Of a stretch of 6,589 nucleotides of DNA, positions 6,225 through 6,589 are shown piece after piece. Source of the stretch: an uncultured Ideonella sp. (GTDB taxonomy: Bacteria; Pseudomonadota; Gammaproteobacteria; Burkholderiales; Burkholderiaceae). Under the pieces are notes generated by a model. That model had not been told where the DNA came from. It saw only the letters and a program-made list of their open reading frames with translations, and did no database searches. The position numbers and the translations under genes are program-made. Position 1 is the stretch's first letter; each line of letters begins with the position of its first letter. The stretch lies in assembly GCA_946479475.1 (NCBI GenBank), contig CAMLGG010000287.1, forward strand, positions 1 through 6,589, written 5' to 3'.

Positions 6225-6589
6225 TTAACCCATGTGCAGGCCGCCGTTGCAGGAGAAGTCCGCACCGGTCGTGAAGCCGGAATCCTCGCTGGCCAGCCAG
6301 GCGACGACCGAGCCGATCTCCTCCGGCGTGCCCAGGCGCTTGACCGGGATGGTGGCGACGATCTTCTCGAGGATCTCGGGCTTGATCGCCTTGACCATGT
6401 CGGTGCCGATGTAGCCCGGGCTCACGGTGTTGACCGTCACGCCCTTGGTCGCCAGCTCCTGCGCCAGCGCCATCGTGAACCCGTGCATGCCGGCCTTCGC
6501 GGCGGAGTAGTTGGTCTGCCCGGCCTGGCCCTTCTCGCCGTTGACCGAACTGATGTTGATGATGCGGCCCCAGCCCTTTTCCACCATGT
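6225..6589 (-). CDS. phaB: Acetoacetyl-CoA reductase PhaB, C-terminal half (5' end outside window)
   Basis: PhaB reduces acetoacetyl-CoA to (R)-3-hydroxybutyryl-CoA with NADPH, the second step of polyhydroxybutyrate synthesis between PhaA thiolase and PhaC synthase. It is a cytoplasmic short-chain dehydrogenase. About 121 of the usual 246 codons are present; the Rossmann nucleotide-binding half continues past the window edge, and the ATG at 6587 is an internal methionine, not the start. Visible: INISSVNG with the catalytic Ser, then QTNYSAAKAG with the catalytic Tyr and Lys (equivalent to Ser140, Tyr153 and Lys157 of the Cupriavidus necator enzyme), VNTVSPGYIGTDMVKAI, and the typical ending GADFSCNGGLHMG. 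The match to PhaB rather than FabG rests on this ending and on VATIPVKRLGTPEEIGS. One substrate-site residue differs: Ala where C. necator has Phe148. A terminator follows the TAA stop. phaC and phaA probably lie further upstream on this strand, though that cannot be seen. Confidence 0.95.
   Translation of the reverse strand, partial: MVEKGWGRIINISSVNGEKGQAGQTNYSAAKAGMHGFTMALAQELATKGVTVNTVSPGYIGTDMVKAIKPEILEKIVATIPVKRLGTPEEIGSVVAWLASEDSGFTTGADFSCNGGLHMG

Noticed and set aside
6585..6587. ATG as the start of a 120-residue reductase
   Set aside because: PhaB homologues have about 125 further residues, including the NADPH-binding fold, before this methionine; the gene simply runs out of the window.

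Overview
The window is a compact, very GC-rich stretch of bacterial chromosome with strong G/C preference at third codon positions. The gene set points to a betaproteobacterium of the order Burkholderiales: a GlnD-type nitrogen sensor, a selenouridine tRNA enzyme, a DUF2788 mini-protein, and a PhaB acetoacetyl-CoA reductase very like that of Cupriavidus. I place it by recalled protein similarity only, so the genus is open. There are no mobile elements, tRNA/rRNA genes, CRISPR arrays or stretches over 300 bases without a gene.

Left part (1-4000, + strand): five genes in one tightly packed row. The 3' half of glnD (PII uridylyltransferase; its start lies outside the window) overlaps mnmH (tRNA 2-selenouridine synthase) by four bases. 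After a 46-base spacer come three small integral membrane proteins with overlapping stop/start codons: a DUF2189 protein, a 72-residue DUF2788 protein and a YitT-family protein. The packing suggests one transcript, with the membrane trio as a translationally coupled subset. The function of the trio is unknown.

Right part (3997-6589, - strand): a complete exported M3-family zinc oligopeptidase (Dcp-like, with intact zinc site) and, upstream of it, the 3' half of phaB, the NADPH-dependent reductase of polyhydroxybutyrate synthesis. A clear intrinsic terminator follows phaB, so the peptidase gene is probably not simply part of the pha operon.

The two blocks converge, and yitT and the peptidase gene end in the same CTAG tetramer, each using TAG on its own strand. 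No new defence or mobile system is visible. The least explained parts are the coupled membrane trio, the shared-stop convergence, and the hairpin-rich spacer between phaB and the peptidase gene.
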